64,000 bases of DNA, taken from Alteromonas sp. KUL42. GTDB taxonomy: Bacteria; Pseudomonadota; Gammaproteobacteria; Enterobacterales; Alteromonadaceae. The notes under the pieces are model-generated. The model was not told the origin of the DNA and did not search any database. It saw only the letters and a list, made by a program, of their open reading frames with translations. Location: positions 52,578 to 116,577 of the forward strand of contig NZ_BJKK01000014.1 of NCBI RefSeq assembly GCF_006538325.1, read 5' to 3'. This document shows positions 8,361-16,950 of this stretch, in pieces. The first letter of the stretch is position 1. The number at the start of each line of letters is the position of its first letter. The translations under genes were made by a program, and so were the position numbers.

Positions 8361-10001
8361 TTATAATTTTTGGCTAAGTGCTTTGATTGTGTGATTAAGT
8401 GTTTCGTCATTCATACTGTAATCTACCGGGCAGTCAATAACGTGTACGCCTGGCGTATTAATGCAGCTTTCTAGCATGGGAATAAGCACATCGGTATCAT
8501 CCACTCGCCATCCTTGGGCACCATAACTTTGTGCATATTTGACGAAATTTGGATTGCCGTAATCCAGTCCAAATTCGTCAAACTGCATATTGGCCTGCTT
8601 CCATTTGATCATGCCATAAGCATCGTCCCGTAAAATAATGACAACAAGGTCGAGCTTTAACCTCACAGCAGTTTCAATTTCTTGGCTGTTCATCATAAAG
8701 CCGCCGTCTCCACAAACACTTACGACAGGCACATCTGGTTTTACAAGTTTGGCAGCAATGGCTGATGGAAGACCCGCTCCCATAGTGGCAAGCGCATTGT
8801 CGAGCAACAAGGTATTAGGGTGATAAGCTGGATAATTTCTGGCGAACCAAATTTTATAGACACCGTTGTCTAAGGTCACGATGCCATTTTCAGGCATTAC
8901 TTTGCGAATATCCCTCACAAAACGTTCAGGTAGTATAGGAAAACGGCTATCATCTTCCGCCTCCGCACGGTGCTTAACATAAGCTTCGTGTACGTCTTGG
9001 TAGAAGTCTAATTTCCAATCAGGCTGTGGTGTTATGCCTTCTTTAATTTGCCAAATACTATTGGCGATATCACCAACAACTTCCGCTTGAGGGAAATAAA
9101 CAGGGTCTACAGCTGCGGGTTCAAAATTGACGTGTATGACTTTTTTATCGTCATTGAGCATGAAAAATGGCGGCTTCTCCACCACATCATGCCCCACATT
9201 GATAATAAGGTCAGCCCGTTGTATTGCCCGATGTACAAAGTCGCCATCGGATAACGCGGTATTTCCAGCAAAACGTGAATCGCTTTCATTCAATACACCT
9301 TTACCCATTTGGGTGGTAACAAAAGGAATACCCGTTTTATCTACAAACTCGCGCAACATTTTTGCAGTAAGCTTTCTGTTCGCCCCAGCACCAATTAGTA
9401 ATAAGGGCGACTGCGCTTTTTCTATCATTGAGATAGCGCAAGCTATGGCTTTGTATTCGGCAATGGGGCGTCTGGTTGCGCTAGGCGCCAAAAGTGGCGC
9501 AGAGGTTTGCTCTGCTGCAATGTCTTCAGGCAATTCAATGTGCACAGCCCCTGGACGTTCTTCATGAGCTAGGCGAAACGCTTCGCGAATAGTAGAGGGA
9601 ATGCGATCACCGCTCACGATTTGGCTAGTGAACTTAGTAATCGGGCGCATCATGTCCACGATATCGATAACCTGAAATCGCCCTTGTTTACTGGTTTTAA
9701 TTGGCTTTTGCCCAGTGATCATTAGCATTGGCATAGCACCTAATTGGGCATAAGCTGCTGGGGTAACTAAATTAGTTGCACCGGGGCCAAGGGTGGACAA
9801 GCAAACACCTACTTTTCCAGTAAGGCGGCCGTAGGTTGCAGCCATAAAACCTGCACCTTGTTCGTGACGAGTAAGGATAAGTTTTATGGAGGATGAACGA
9901 AGTGATTCAAGTAAATCGAGGTTTTCTTCTCCGGGAATACCAAAAATGTATTCCACACCTTCAGCTTCTAAAGCTTTAACGAATAAGTCTGACGCTTTCA
10001 T
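8361..10001 (-). CDS. Acetolactate synthase large-subunit-like, thiamine-diphosphate enzyme (catabolic AlsS type)
   Basis: A 546-residue ThDP enzyme. The catalytic Glu is in LTRHEQGAGFMAATYGR near residue 48; the ThDP/Mg motif is GDGGFMMNSQEIETAVR followed by LRDDAYGMIKW. Length and composition match acetolactate synthase of the type that works without a small regulatory subunit, and no ilvN-like gene is adjacent. The start is taken at the ATG at 10001 because AAGGAG lies ten bases upstream of it; the in-frame GTG at 10010 is only one base from that site. First gene of an operon with the aldehyde dehydrogenase. It could instead be a related decarboxylase or ligase of the same fold. Confidence 0.82.
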   Translation of the reverse strand: MKASDLFVKALEAEGVEYIFGIPGEENLDLLESLRSSSIKLILTRHEQGAGFMAATYGRLTGKVGVCLSTLGPGATNLVTPAAYAQLGAMPMLMITGQKPIKTSKQGRFQVIDIVDMMRPITKFTSQIVSGDRIPSTIREAFRLAHEERPGAVHIELPEDIAAEQTSAPLLAPSATRRPIAEYKAIACAISMIEKAQSPLLLIGAGANRKLTAKMLREFVDKTGIPFVTTQMGKGVLNESDSRFAGNTALSDGDFVHRAIQRADLIINVGHDVVEKPPFFMLNDDKKVIHVNFEPAAVDPVYFPQAEVVGDIANSIWQIKEGITPQPDWKLDFYQDVHEAYVKHRAEAEDDSRFPILPERFVRDIRKVMPENGIVTLDNGVYKIWFARNYPAYHPNTLLLDNALATMGAGLPSAIAAKLVKPDVPVVSVCGDGGFMMNSQEIETAVRLKLDLVVIILRDDAYGMIKWKQANMQFDEFGLDYGNPNFVKYAQSYGAQGWRVDDTDVLIPMLESCINTPGVHVIDCPVDYSMNDETLNHTIKALSQKL

Positions 10002-10096
10002 GTACTGCACACTCCTTTGTAAAGTGTTGGTAAAATTGACGCGCTTAGTTTGTTGTTATTGCTACGGGTGTAATCTTAAAAACGATTTAACTTTAA

Positions 10097-10123
10097 TAAA
10101 AAATGCCTGCGAGATGCAGGCAT
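10097..10123 (-). terminator. Rho-independent terminator of the intradiol-dioxygenase-like gene
   Basis: On the minus strand a perfect 8-bp stem ATGCCTGC / GCAGGCAT with a 5-base loop is followed by TTTTTTATT. It lies 36 bases downstream of the stop of the gene at 10159-11034. Confidence 0.75.
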
Positions 10124-10158
10124 AGTCAACATAGATGATATTCAAATATATTGCGAGC

Positions 10159-11034
10159 TTACTGGGTTACCATAATACGCTTATATGCCAGAAGAGAACC
10201 ATCGTCATTTTGAATTACATTGAATAGATAGTCGTTATAGTCATTACCGAATACAGTGTCTTGCCCAAGTAATGTATCCGGTTCACCTCGCGAACTATAA
10301 TCTACATGATTAGCACAAATAGCATTACAAAAGCTGTCCTCAAAGCCGAATTGGGAAATTAGCTGGTCATTGTTATTGTTTCGAATTCGAAAGTGGACAT
10401 GAATAGCTCTACTGCTATACCAACCAGGAAAGCAACTTTTCAGGTTAATTCGGCCACTGGAATCAGTAACCCCAATTCCTCGAAACCATGCAGAATTGAG
10501 TGCTCCAGAATTATTGCCTGTACAAAACGAACTATTGAATCTGCTACTGTCTGCACTGCTGCTTGTGTCTCCTGAATACAAACCATTGACATCGCAATGC
10601 CATACTTCAATTTCATAACCTGACAATGGATTACAGTTTTCGTCAGTTAGTTGAAGGCATAACATCATAGGCAGGCCAGTTTGTTCGAAAGAGATATCAT
10701 CTAAATAGCTACTTTGAAAGTAGCAAGGACCTTCTGTTTGAGATCCCGTCAATGCGACGGTACACACGCCGGCAGTATCGAACAAAGAATCGTCGGGAAA
10801 GTCAGCGTACATTGATGCTGTCCCGCCACTAGCCCAATTGTCGTAATCGCTCGTACTTCCATCAGAACCGGAGCTAGTATCACTTGAGTCTTGAGTTCCT
10901 GAAGAGATATCAACACTTTCCGTTCCCCCACACCCCCACAAAGAGGCCGTAATAGGTATCAACGACAGGCCTGCCGCAGTTTTAATGAAACCCCGTCTAT
11001 TGGTATTAATTTGATGAATGGAATTTTTTGCCAT
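10159..11034 (-). CDS. Exported intradiol ring-cleavage dioxygenase-like lipoprotein
   Basis: 291 residues. The N-terminus has a twin-arginine motif (NRRGFIKTA, Arg13-Arg14) and a lipobox-like SLWGC with Cys35, then a Ser/Asp-rich linker (about 36-75). The rest is the intradiol dioxygenase beta-sandwich: the iron ligands of the family appear as Tyr153 in GLYSG, Tyr206 in FPGWYSS and His212/His214 in IHVHFRI. Extra cysteines (91, 104, 126, 134, 147, 171, 201 and a Cys-Asn-Ala-Ile-Cys pair) suggest disulfides, fitting a location outside the cytoplasm. Classic enzymes cleave catechol or protocatechuate in the cytosol; the extracellular branch is poorly characterised. It stands alone between terminators. 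Confidence 0.8.
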   Translation of the reverse strand: MAKNSIHQINTNRRGFIKTAAGLSLIPITASLWGCGGTESVDISSGTQDSSDTSSGSDGSTSDYDNWASGGTASMYADFPDDSLFDTAGVCTVALTGSQTEGPCYFQSSYLDDISFEQTGLPMMLCLQLTDENCNPLSGYEIEVWHCDVNGLYSGDTSSSADSSRFNSSFCTGNNSGALNSAWFRGIGVTDSSGRINLKSCFPGWYSSRAIHVHFRIRNNNNDQLISQFGFEDSFCNAICANHVDYSSRGEPDTLLGQDTVFGNDYNDYLFNVIQNDDGSLLAYKRIMVTQ

Positions 11035-11145
11035 CGTTATTTCCTCGCCATACAGAATTGTATGATGGGACGGTGATGAGAACGCAGTAGTTCTCCAAAA
11101 AAGATGACTTTACACAGACTTTACGAAGGCTTTACGGTACTGACA

Positions 11146-11189
11146 GACACTTTGATGCAAAAACGTACTGCAAAGGTCAACACGCTCTA
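11146..11189 (-). repeat. TAGAGC palindromic element, copy C (one-ended)
   Basis: Read on the minus strand it starts TAGAGCGTGTTGACCTTTGC and continues through a T-rich loop to CAAAGTGTC, matching the first two thirds of the copy at 32331-32397. The far terminal repeat is missing or too diverged. Its TAG (complement of 11187-11189) is the stop codon of the DUF4112 gene. Confidence 0.65.
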
Positions 11190-11597
11190 GCTATTCTGTT
11201 GTTTTTCCCACGCTTCAAGTGCCTGTTGAGTGGCAGCATCCACGTTCGCCTTATTCTCACTTATCCACCAACGTTCCATAATGCGTACGTTCTTTTGATT
11301 GGCTTTGTAAAAGATATCCGCAATGTCACCGACTAGTGGAATAAAGCCCAGACCAAAGTCGATGGCAGAGTTTTTTACCATTTGCGCAATCAAAAGCTTA
11401 GGCATACCTAAAGATTTACCCAGCCAGATGATGCGCAGTGATACCAACAACATTAGTGCATCACCGGCGCCAGGAATTAAACCTATAAGTGAATCTAAAC
11501 CAATCCGCACTGGTACAAGAGGTAATTTGACGGCCGTGTCTAACAAATTTGCCATTTTTTGGGCTTTCAGCAGAGCTTTTGGCGCTTTCACGTCCAT
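11187..11597 (-). CDS. DUF4112 domain-containing membrane protein
   Basis: A 136-residue protein of the DUF4112 family. The signature segments are VRIGLDSLIGLIPGAGDALMLL and FGLGFIPLVGDIADIFYKANQKN, each a glycine/proline-rich membrane hairpin preceding a short basic stretch. It is probably a small inner-membrane protein; its role is unknown. Its stop codon TAG is the start of a palindromic repeat. The gap to hemH upstream is only 57 bp on the same strand, so it may share the hemH transcript. Confidence 0.85.
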   Translation of the reverse strand: MDVKAPKALLKAQKMANLLDTAVKLPLVPVRIGLDSLIGLIPGAGDALMLLVSLRIIWLGKSLGMPKLLIAQMVKNSAIDFGLGFIPLVGDIADIFYKANQKNVRIMERWWISENKANVDAATQQALEAWEKQQNS

Positions 11598-11654
11598 GTA
11601 TTACCTCATTTTTGCAGTTTAATTGTTAATGCTGGTTGAACTTATTATGTGAAC

Positions 11655-12734
11655 CTATTTATCAGCACCTAATGAAGTGGCTAACTTAGCCCGAGACTCG
11701 TTATCTACGCTTACCGCCCATCCATGTAGGTTTTCCTGCACAATTTCAAATAATGCATCAATATGTTCTTTGTCACTGTTAAGGGCTTCGATGTACTCAT
11801 AACGTTCACCACCCGCTTCCATAAAGTATTCGCGATTTTCCTCGCCAATTTCCTCAATGGTTTCAAGGCAATCTGCCGAGAACCCAGGGCACATGACCTG
11901 AATAGCTTTTACCCCTTTTTCAGGAAGCGCTTTGAGCGTTTCATCGGTGTATGGCTTTAGCCACTCTTCTCGCCCAAAGCGCGATTGAAACGTCGTCATA
12001 TAATCATCTTTGCCTAAACCTAGCTTCTCTGCCAGTAGTCGTGATGTTTTGTAACATTCACAATGATATGGGTCGCCATTCATCAGGTAACGCTTTGGAA
12101 TACCATGGTAAGACAAAATAAGCTTGTCGGCTTTACCGTGTTTCTCCCAATGGGCTTTTACCTTATTTGCCAAAGCCGTAATAAAACTGTCTCTATCGTG
12201 GTAATGATTTACGAATCGCAGCTCTGGCAACCAGCGACGAGAAGTGAAGTCATTGGCGATGGCGTCAAATGTAGAGCCTGTCGTCGAAGCACTGTATTGT
12301 GGATAAAGAGGTAACACCACCAGTTTTCTAACGCCTTTAGACAACATGCTATCAATTACATTGGAAATAGCTGGGTTGCCGTAACGCATTGCGAAATCCA
12401 CCACTACATCGTCACCATAGGCGGCTTTACAACGCTTTTCTATTTCCGCTGCTTGCGCCTTGGTAATTGCCATTAAAGGCGAACCTTCTTCAGTCCACAC
12501 CGTAGAATAGGCATGTGCTGAGCGTTTGGGACGGAAGTTCAAGATAATTAAATTAAGTACAAACCACCAAATGAACTTTGGTACTTCCACTACTCTAGGA
12601 TCTGACAAAAACTCTTTAAGATAAGGACGAAGCGCTTGCTTTGTTGGCGCTTCAGGTGTACCTAAATTCGTTACCAACACGCCTATTTTGTCAGCCTGCC
12701 CATGGGTAAACCCAGTGTTCGATTTATACTTCAT
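11655..12734 (-). CDS. hemH: Ferrochelatase
   Basis: 359 residues; inserts ferrous iron into protoporphyrin IX, the last step of haem synthesis. Recognised from GVLVTNLGTPEAP at the N-terminus, YPQYSASTTGS, the metal-site histidine in LILSYHGIPKRYL, and the late PGFSADCLETIEEIGEEN with the conserved Glu residues. GGGAAGAG upstream supports the ATG at 12734. hemE lies in the same window but not in the same operon. A DUF4112 gene follows on the same strand. Confidence 0.95.
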   Translation of the reverse strand: MKYKSNTGFTHGQADKIGVLVTNLGTPEAPTKQALRPYLKEFLSDPRVVEVPKFIWWFVLNLIILNFRPKRSAHAYSTVWTEEGSPLMAITKAQAAEIEKRCKAAYGDDVVVDFAMRYGNPAISNVIDSMLSKGVRKLVVLPLYPQYSASTTGSTFDAIANDFTSRRWLPELRFVNHYHDRDSFITALANKVKAHWEKHGKADKLILSYHGIPKRYLMNGDPYHCECYKTSRLLAEKLGLGKDDYMTTFQSRFGREEWLKPYTDETLKALPEKGVKAIQVMCPGFSADCLETIEEIGEENREYFMEAGGERYEYIEALNSDKEHIDALFEIVQENLHGWAVSVDNESRAKLATSLGADK

Positions 12735-12894
12735 TAAATACTCTTCCCAAGTAATACTGCGCGTTTTTCTAGCTGTAAGTCGCTACAGAGCATGAATGCT
12801 TTACATGTTTATTCGATATTATACTGATTTGCTGTGAATAATGATCGCTAACAACATGAAAATAACTCGATTCCATCAATAGAATTTAGGTATT

Positions 12895-12927
12895 AAAAAA
12901 GGCGCTATTCACTACAAATAACGCCTT
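12895..12927 (-). terminator. Rho-independent terminator of the AbgT transporter gene
   Basis: On the minus strand AAGGCG-TTATT pairs with AATAG-CGCCTT (one mismatch) around a 7-base loop and is followed by TTTTTT. It lies 29 bases past the stop of the gene at 12957. Confidence 0.7.
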
Positions 12928-12956
12928 CCTATTTAAAATTAATCTGCTAACCGAAA

Positions 12957-14558
12957 CTACGGCTGATAGTATGTAGCTGCACCTGGGCCTACTGGCATGC
13001 CAAGTAAGAAAACCCACACATAGAACAATAAAGTCCAGCCTACAATAAACACCATGGTGTAAGGCAGCATCATGGCAATAAGCGTTCCCATTCCCAAGTC
13101 TTTCCTGTAACGGGCAGCCATGGCAAGGATCAATCCGAAGTAACTCATCATTGGCGCAATCACGTTGGTGACGGAGTCTCCAATTCTATAGGCAGCTTGG
13201 ATAACTTCAGGTGCGTAACCGATTAACATTAACATGGGAACAAAAATAGGTGCTGTAACCGCCCATTGTGCAGAAGCGCTGCCCAATGACAAGTTCACCA
13301 CGCCACACATTAAAATAAACAGAATGAATACGGCAGGGCCATCTAATCCAGCGGCTTGAAGCAGTGCTGCGCCTTTGACCGCAAGTACGGTTCCAAGATT
13401 TGTCCATTTAAAGAAAGCAACAAACTGCGCAGCAAAAAATACGAGTGTAATGTATAGCCCCATCGCACCCATGCTTTTTGACATAGCATTAATGACATCT
13501 TTGTCATTTTTCATCGAGCCAGTCACTTTACCGTAAACAAAACCTGGGATAGCGAATGTAATAAAAATGAACGCCACAATACCTTTTAAGAATGGAGACC
13601 CAGCCACTTCACCAGTTTCTGGATGACGCAAAATACCGTTTTCTGGCACTACGGTTAATGCCAACACAGCGCATACCGCAATAAAAGCGATACCCGCCCA
13701 ACGCAAACCTTTCTTCTCAAGTGAGGTAGGCGCATCCATCGACTGATTGCCCAAATCTATAGACGCTTCTGAGGCGTCATATTTACCCAGTCGAGGCTCA
13801 ACAATTTTCTCAGTAACCAATGCTCCCATGGTTGCGATGACAAATGTACTGACAAACATGAAGTACCAGTTAACCTCTGGACCAACGACATAATCAGGCG
13901 CAATCATATGAGCAGCCGCTTCGGTTATCCCTGATAGAAGGGGATCAACCGTACCCAATAATAAATTGGCACTATAACCTGCAGACACACCAGCAAAGGC
14001 CGCGGCAAGTCCTGCAAGCGGGTGACGACCGAGAGAGTGGAAAATCATGGCGGCCAGTGGAATTAATACCACATAACCAAGTTCTGACGCAGTGTTTGAA
14101 ATAATACCTGCAAAAACAATGGCAAAAGTTACAGCTCGCTGAGAAGCATTCATGACCAATGCGCGCATAGCAGCAGACAACAAACCTGAATGCTCTGCAA
14201 CTGACACACCTAATAGTGCCACTAGCACTGTACCTAGCGGCGCAAAACCGGTGAAATTTGTTACTAGGCCAGTGACTATACGCTGCAGGCCTTCAGCACT
14301 CATTAGCGAGATAACTTCAATCATGCCATCCGCTTCACGTCCTTTCGCTCCTTCTGGACGTGGATCTGCAACAGCAATATCGAAATAGCCCAAAATTCCA
14401 CTTAACACCACAATAAAGAGTGACAGTAGCGCGAATAATGTTACTGGATGCGGTAGTAAGTTACCTAAAAACTCTACCGTGGCTAGAAATCGTGAGAATA
14501 ACCCGCCTTTTCCGCCGTTTGATTCGGCAGAAACTGTATTTGTTTGTTCCGTGTTCAA
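12957..14558 (-). CDS. AbgT family transporter
   Basis: An inner-membrane protein of about 533 residues with some 11-13 hydrophobic segments. AbgT-family features are LPHPVTLFALLS near the N-terminus, NTASELGYVVLIPLAAMIF, LLLGTVDPLLSGITEAAA, and the C-terminal GSASAQWAVTAPIFVPML and RIGDSVTNVIAPMMSYF. Members take up p-aminobenzoyl-glutamate in E. coli, or export antifolates such as sulfonamides in others; the direction here is unknown. The start is placed at a TTG (14558) six bases after AGAGGG; an in-frame GTG at 14585 would add nine residues but has a poorly placed ribosome site. Single-gene unit with its own terminator. Confidence 0.88.
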   Translation of the reverse strand: MNTEQTNTVSAESNGGKGGLFSRFLATVEFLGNLLPHPVTLFALLSLFIVVLSGILGYFDIAVADPRPEGAKGREADGMIEVISLMSAEGLQRIVTGLVTNFTGFAPLGTVLVALLGVSVAEHSGLLSAAMRALVMNASQRAVTFAIVFAGIISNTASELGYVVLIPLAAMIFHSLGRHPLAGLAAAFAGVSAGYSANLLLGTVDPLLSGITEAAAHMIAPDYVVGPEVNWYFMFVSTFVIATMGALVTEKIVEPRLGKYDASEASIDLGNQSMDAPTSLEKKGLRWAGIAFIAVCAVLALTVVPENGILRHPETGEVAGSPFLKGIVAFIFITFAIPGFVYGKVTGSMKNDKDVINAMSKSMGAMGLYITLVFFAAQFVAFFKWTNLGTVLAVKGAALLQAAGLDGPAVFILFILMCGVVNLSLGSASAQWAVTAPIFVPMLMLIGYAPEVIQAAYRIGDSVTNVIAPMMSYFGLILAMAARYRKDLGMGTLIAMMLPYTMVFIVGWTLLFYVWVFLLGMPVGPGAATYYQP

Positions 14559-14793
14559 AATTTTCCCTCTGTCGTTTATGGGCACCTACTTTATCGACAA
14601 GCACGCTGGGACGGCATACTTTCGCACAATCATAAGTGGTGCATCTTTTATAGTAAATTCGACGCTATTTTACCCGATTTAGCACAAATTTGGCAGTTAT
14701 ACTGGTAAATCAAAGGTAAACGCTTAGCAAAGAGACTTTCCATTGTTGATTTATCATAAATAAAATCAATACATTACAAATTTTTAGCGCAAT

Positions 14794-14823
14794 AAAAAAG
14801 CCAGTCATCAGACTGGCCTTTTT
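14794..14823 (-). terminator. Bidirectional terminator downstream of hflC
   Basis: A perfect stem GCCAGTC / GACTGGC with a 4-base loop, flanked by A6 on one side and T5 on the other. It closes the long hfq-hfl operon 24 bases after hflC. Confidence 0.85.
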
Positions 14824-14847
14824 CAACATTTTTAATCTAACTACGGC

Positions 14848-15729
14848 TTATTTACCCTTAGCGCCATTCATATATTTAAAGAATTCGCTATCAGGTGCAA
14901 TCACCATGACGTCTTGCTTGCTGTTGAAGCTTTGTTTATAGGCATCCATACTACGAAGAAAGCTATAAAAATCTGCGTTTTTAGAATAAGCATCTGCGTA
15001 AATTTGCGCTGCAAGTGCATCACCTTCACCACGCAGCTGACGCGCATTACGTTCTGCATCAGCCAGCATAACGGTTACCTTGGCATCGATATTCGCCTTA
15101 ATAACCTCTGCTTGTTCCTGCCCCTGTGAACGGTGCTCACGCGCTACACCTGCTCGCTCTGCCCGCATACGCTGGAAGATAGAGTTACTCACTTCAGTCG
15201 GTAAGTTAATTTGCTTAACGCGTACGTCAACAATTTCGATACCAAGCTCATCTGAAGATGTAGATGCTTGTTCCATTGCTTGATTCATTAGCGCTGAACG
15301 TTCACCAGAAACGATCTGCGCAATTGTACGCGTACCAAACTCTGAACGAAGACCGTTGTTCACCTTTTGCTTAAGTAGCGCTTCAGCTTGTAGTTTGTTG
15401 CCACCAGTAGAAAGATAATAACGAGCAAAATCATCGATACGCCATTTCACATAAGAATCGACAATAAGGTCTTTTTTCTCACTGGTAACAAAACGGTCTG
15501 GTGTGCCGTCCAGCGTTTGAATACGCGCATCTAAATGACGTACTGTATCAATGAAAGGTAGCTTAAAGTGAAGTCCTGGCTCAAACACTTTAGTTTCACC
15601 GGTTCCTTCAACACGCTGAACTTTACCGAATTGAATAACAATCGCTCGCTCACCCTCTTTTACAACAAACAGCGCACCTGATGTCAATAAAACGAGAAGA
15701 ACGAAAACAGCAATTAGTAAATTCTTCAT
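14848..15729 (-). CDS. hflC: Protease modulator HflC (SPFH/band-7 protein)
   Basis: 293 residues: one N-terminal membrane anchor (about 3-22) followed by a periplasmic band-7/SPFH domain and helical tail. HflC and HflK form a large cage that holds the FtsH protease in the inner membrane. The opening KEGERAIVIQFGKVQR and the segment LGIEIVDVRVKQINLP with RMRAERAGVAREHRSQG are typical. Five bases separate it from hflK, and it is the last gene of the cluster before a terminator. Confidence 0.95.
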   Translation of the reverse strand: MKNLLIAVFVLLVLLTSGALFVVKEGERAIVIQFGKVQRVEGTGETKVFEPGLHFKLPFIDTVRHLDARIQTLDGTPDRFVTSEKKDLIVDSYVKWRIDDFARYYLSTGGNKLQAEALLKQKVNNGLRSEFGTRTIAQIVSGERSALMNQAMEQASTSSDELGIEIVDVRVKQINLPTEVSNSIFQRMRAERAGVAREHRSQGQEQAEVIKANIDAKVTVMLADAERNARQLRGEGDALAAQIYADAYSKNADFYSFLRSMDAYKQSFNSKQDVMVIAPDSEFFKYMNGAKGK

Positions 15730-15734
15730 AGCGA

Positions 15735-16886
15735 TTATCTCCCCTCTCTGTAGCTATCACCACGTAGACCCGACGTCGGTGATGAATTGCGGCTTCTTCC
15801 CGCTGCATCAGTCACTGGCGCTTGTAAACCTTCTAACGTGTTACGAGAGCGGCTTGTGGTTGCTGACTGTTGACGCTCCATGATTTTATCTAGTGGAAGA
15901 TACATCATGTTGTTACCGCCTTTGCTATCAACCAAAATTTTACTAGTACTACCAAGCACTTCTTCCATTGTTTCCAAGTAAATACGCTCGCGAGTAACTT
16001 GAGGCGCTTTTTCATATTGTGGCAGCAATTCGTTAAATCGTGCTACTTCACCCTGCGCTTCAAGCGTAACGCGCTCTTTGTAAGCTTGGGCTTCTTCGTT
16101 CATACGATTAACCTGACCACGCGCTCGCGGTTCAATTTCCCTGGCGTAGGCTTCAGCTTCACGAATGAAGCGTTGCTCATCTTCCTGTGCAGCAATAGCA
16201 TCGTCGAATGCATCTTTAACTTGCTCAGGTGGACGCGCATCACGGAAGTTCATATCAATAATAGAAACGCCCATATTGTAAGGTTCAATAATGGCTTGAA
16301 GTTCTTCCCAAACCCGTTGACGTGTCACTTCACGACCATCTGTTAGTACGTCATCCATGGTTGAATGACCTACAACATAGCGAATAGCACTATCTAACGA
16401 CTGACTGAGACTTTGCTCAGGACTTTCAACCGCGAACGTCCAACGGTAAGGGTCAACAACGCGGAATTGCATTTCCATTTGCACACTTACCACGTTTTCG
16501 TCTTCTGTTAGCATCGAGCCCGATGAAGATTGGTCACGAATAGACTGCACATCAACTGGAATCACTTTGTCGATAAACGTTGGGGCCCAGCGAAGACCTG
16601 GCTCAACTTGTTGGCTGTATTCACCGAAACGCAACACTACTCCACGCTCTGCTTCACGTATGGTGTAAAAGCCGCTGATAAACCAAATAACCACAAGTAA
16701 GCCAACGAGAATACCTGCGCCAATGCCACCCAAGCTCTTGCCTGAGTTACCACCGGTGCCACCAGACTTACCGAACTTGCCAAATAAGTTTTTAAACACA
16801 TCGTCCAAATCAGGGGGCCCTTGTTCGCGCCCACCGCGATTTTTCCACGGGTCGTTATTATTGCCACCCGGCTCATTCCAAGCCAT
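15735..16886 (-). CDS. hflK: FtsH protease activity modulator HflK
   Basis: 383 residues. A Gly/Asn-rich cytoplasmic head (WNEPGGNNNDPW) precedes one membrane segment (about 62-82) and a periplasmic SPFH domain with a long coiled tail. Conserved pieces are REAERGVVLRFGEYSQ and NFRDARPPEQVKDAFDDA. The start is set at 16886 because the family begins MAWNEPG and GGAG lies seven bases upstream; the open frame runs 15 codons further without support. Partner of HflC in the FtsH complex. Confidence 0.95.
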   Translation of the reverse strand: MAWNEPGGNNNDPWKNRGGREQGPPDLDDVFKNLFGKFGKSGGTGGNSGKSLGGIGAGILVGLLVVIWFISGFYTIREAERGVVLRFGEYSQQVEPGLRWAPTFIDKVIPVDVQSIRDQSSSGSMLTEDENVVSVQMEMQFRVVDPYRWTFAVESPEQSLSQSLDSAIRYVVGHSTMDDVLTDGREVTRQRVWEELQAIIEPYNMGVSIIDMNFRDARPPEQVKDAFDDAIAAQEDEQRFIREAEAYAREIEPRARGQVNRMNEEAQAYKERVTLEAQGEVARFNELLPQYEKAPQVTRERIYLETMEEVLGSTSKILVDSKGGNNMMYLPLDKIMERQQSATTSRSRNTLEGLQAPVTDAAGRSRNSSPTSGLRGDSYREGR

Positions 16887-16950
16887 GCTTATACTCCATA
16901 GATTACTGTTATATTCTTTTGTTTTACACACTATCAGTCAGTCGAAGCGA

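Noticed and set aside
12283..12300. Further TAGAGC match inside hemH
   Set aside because: A lone TAGAGCCTGT without partner repeat or hairpin, in a conserved coding region; chance match.
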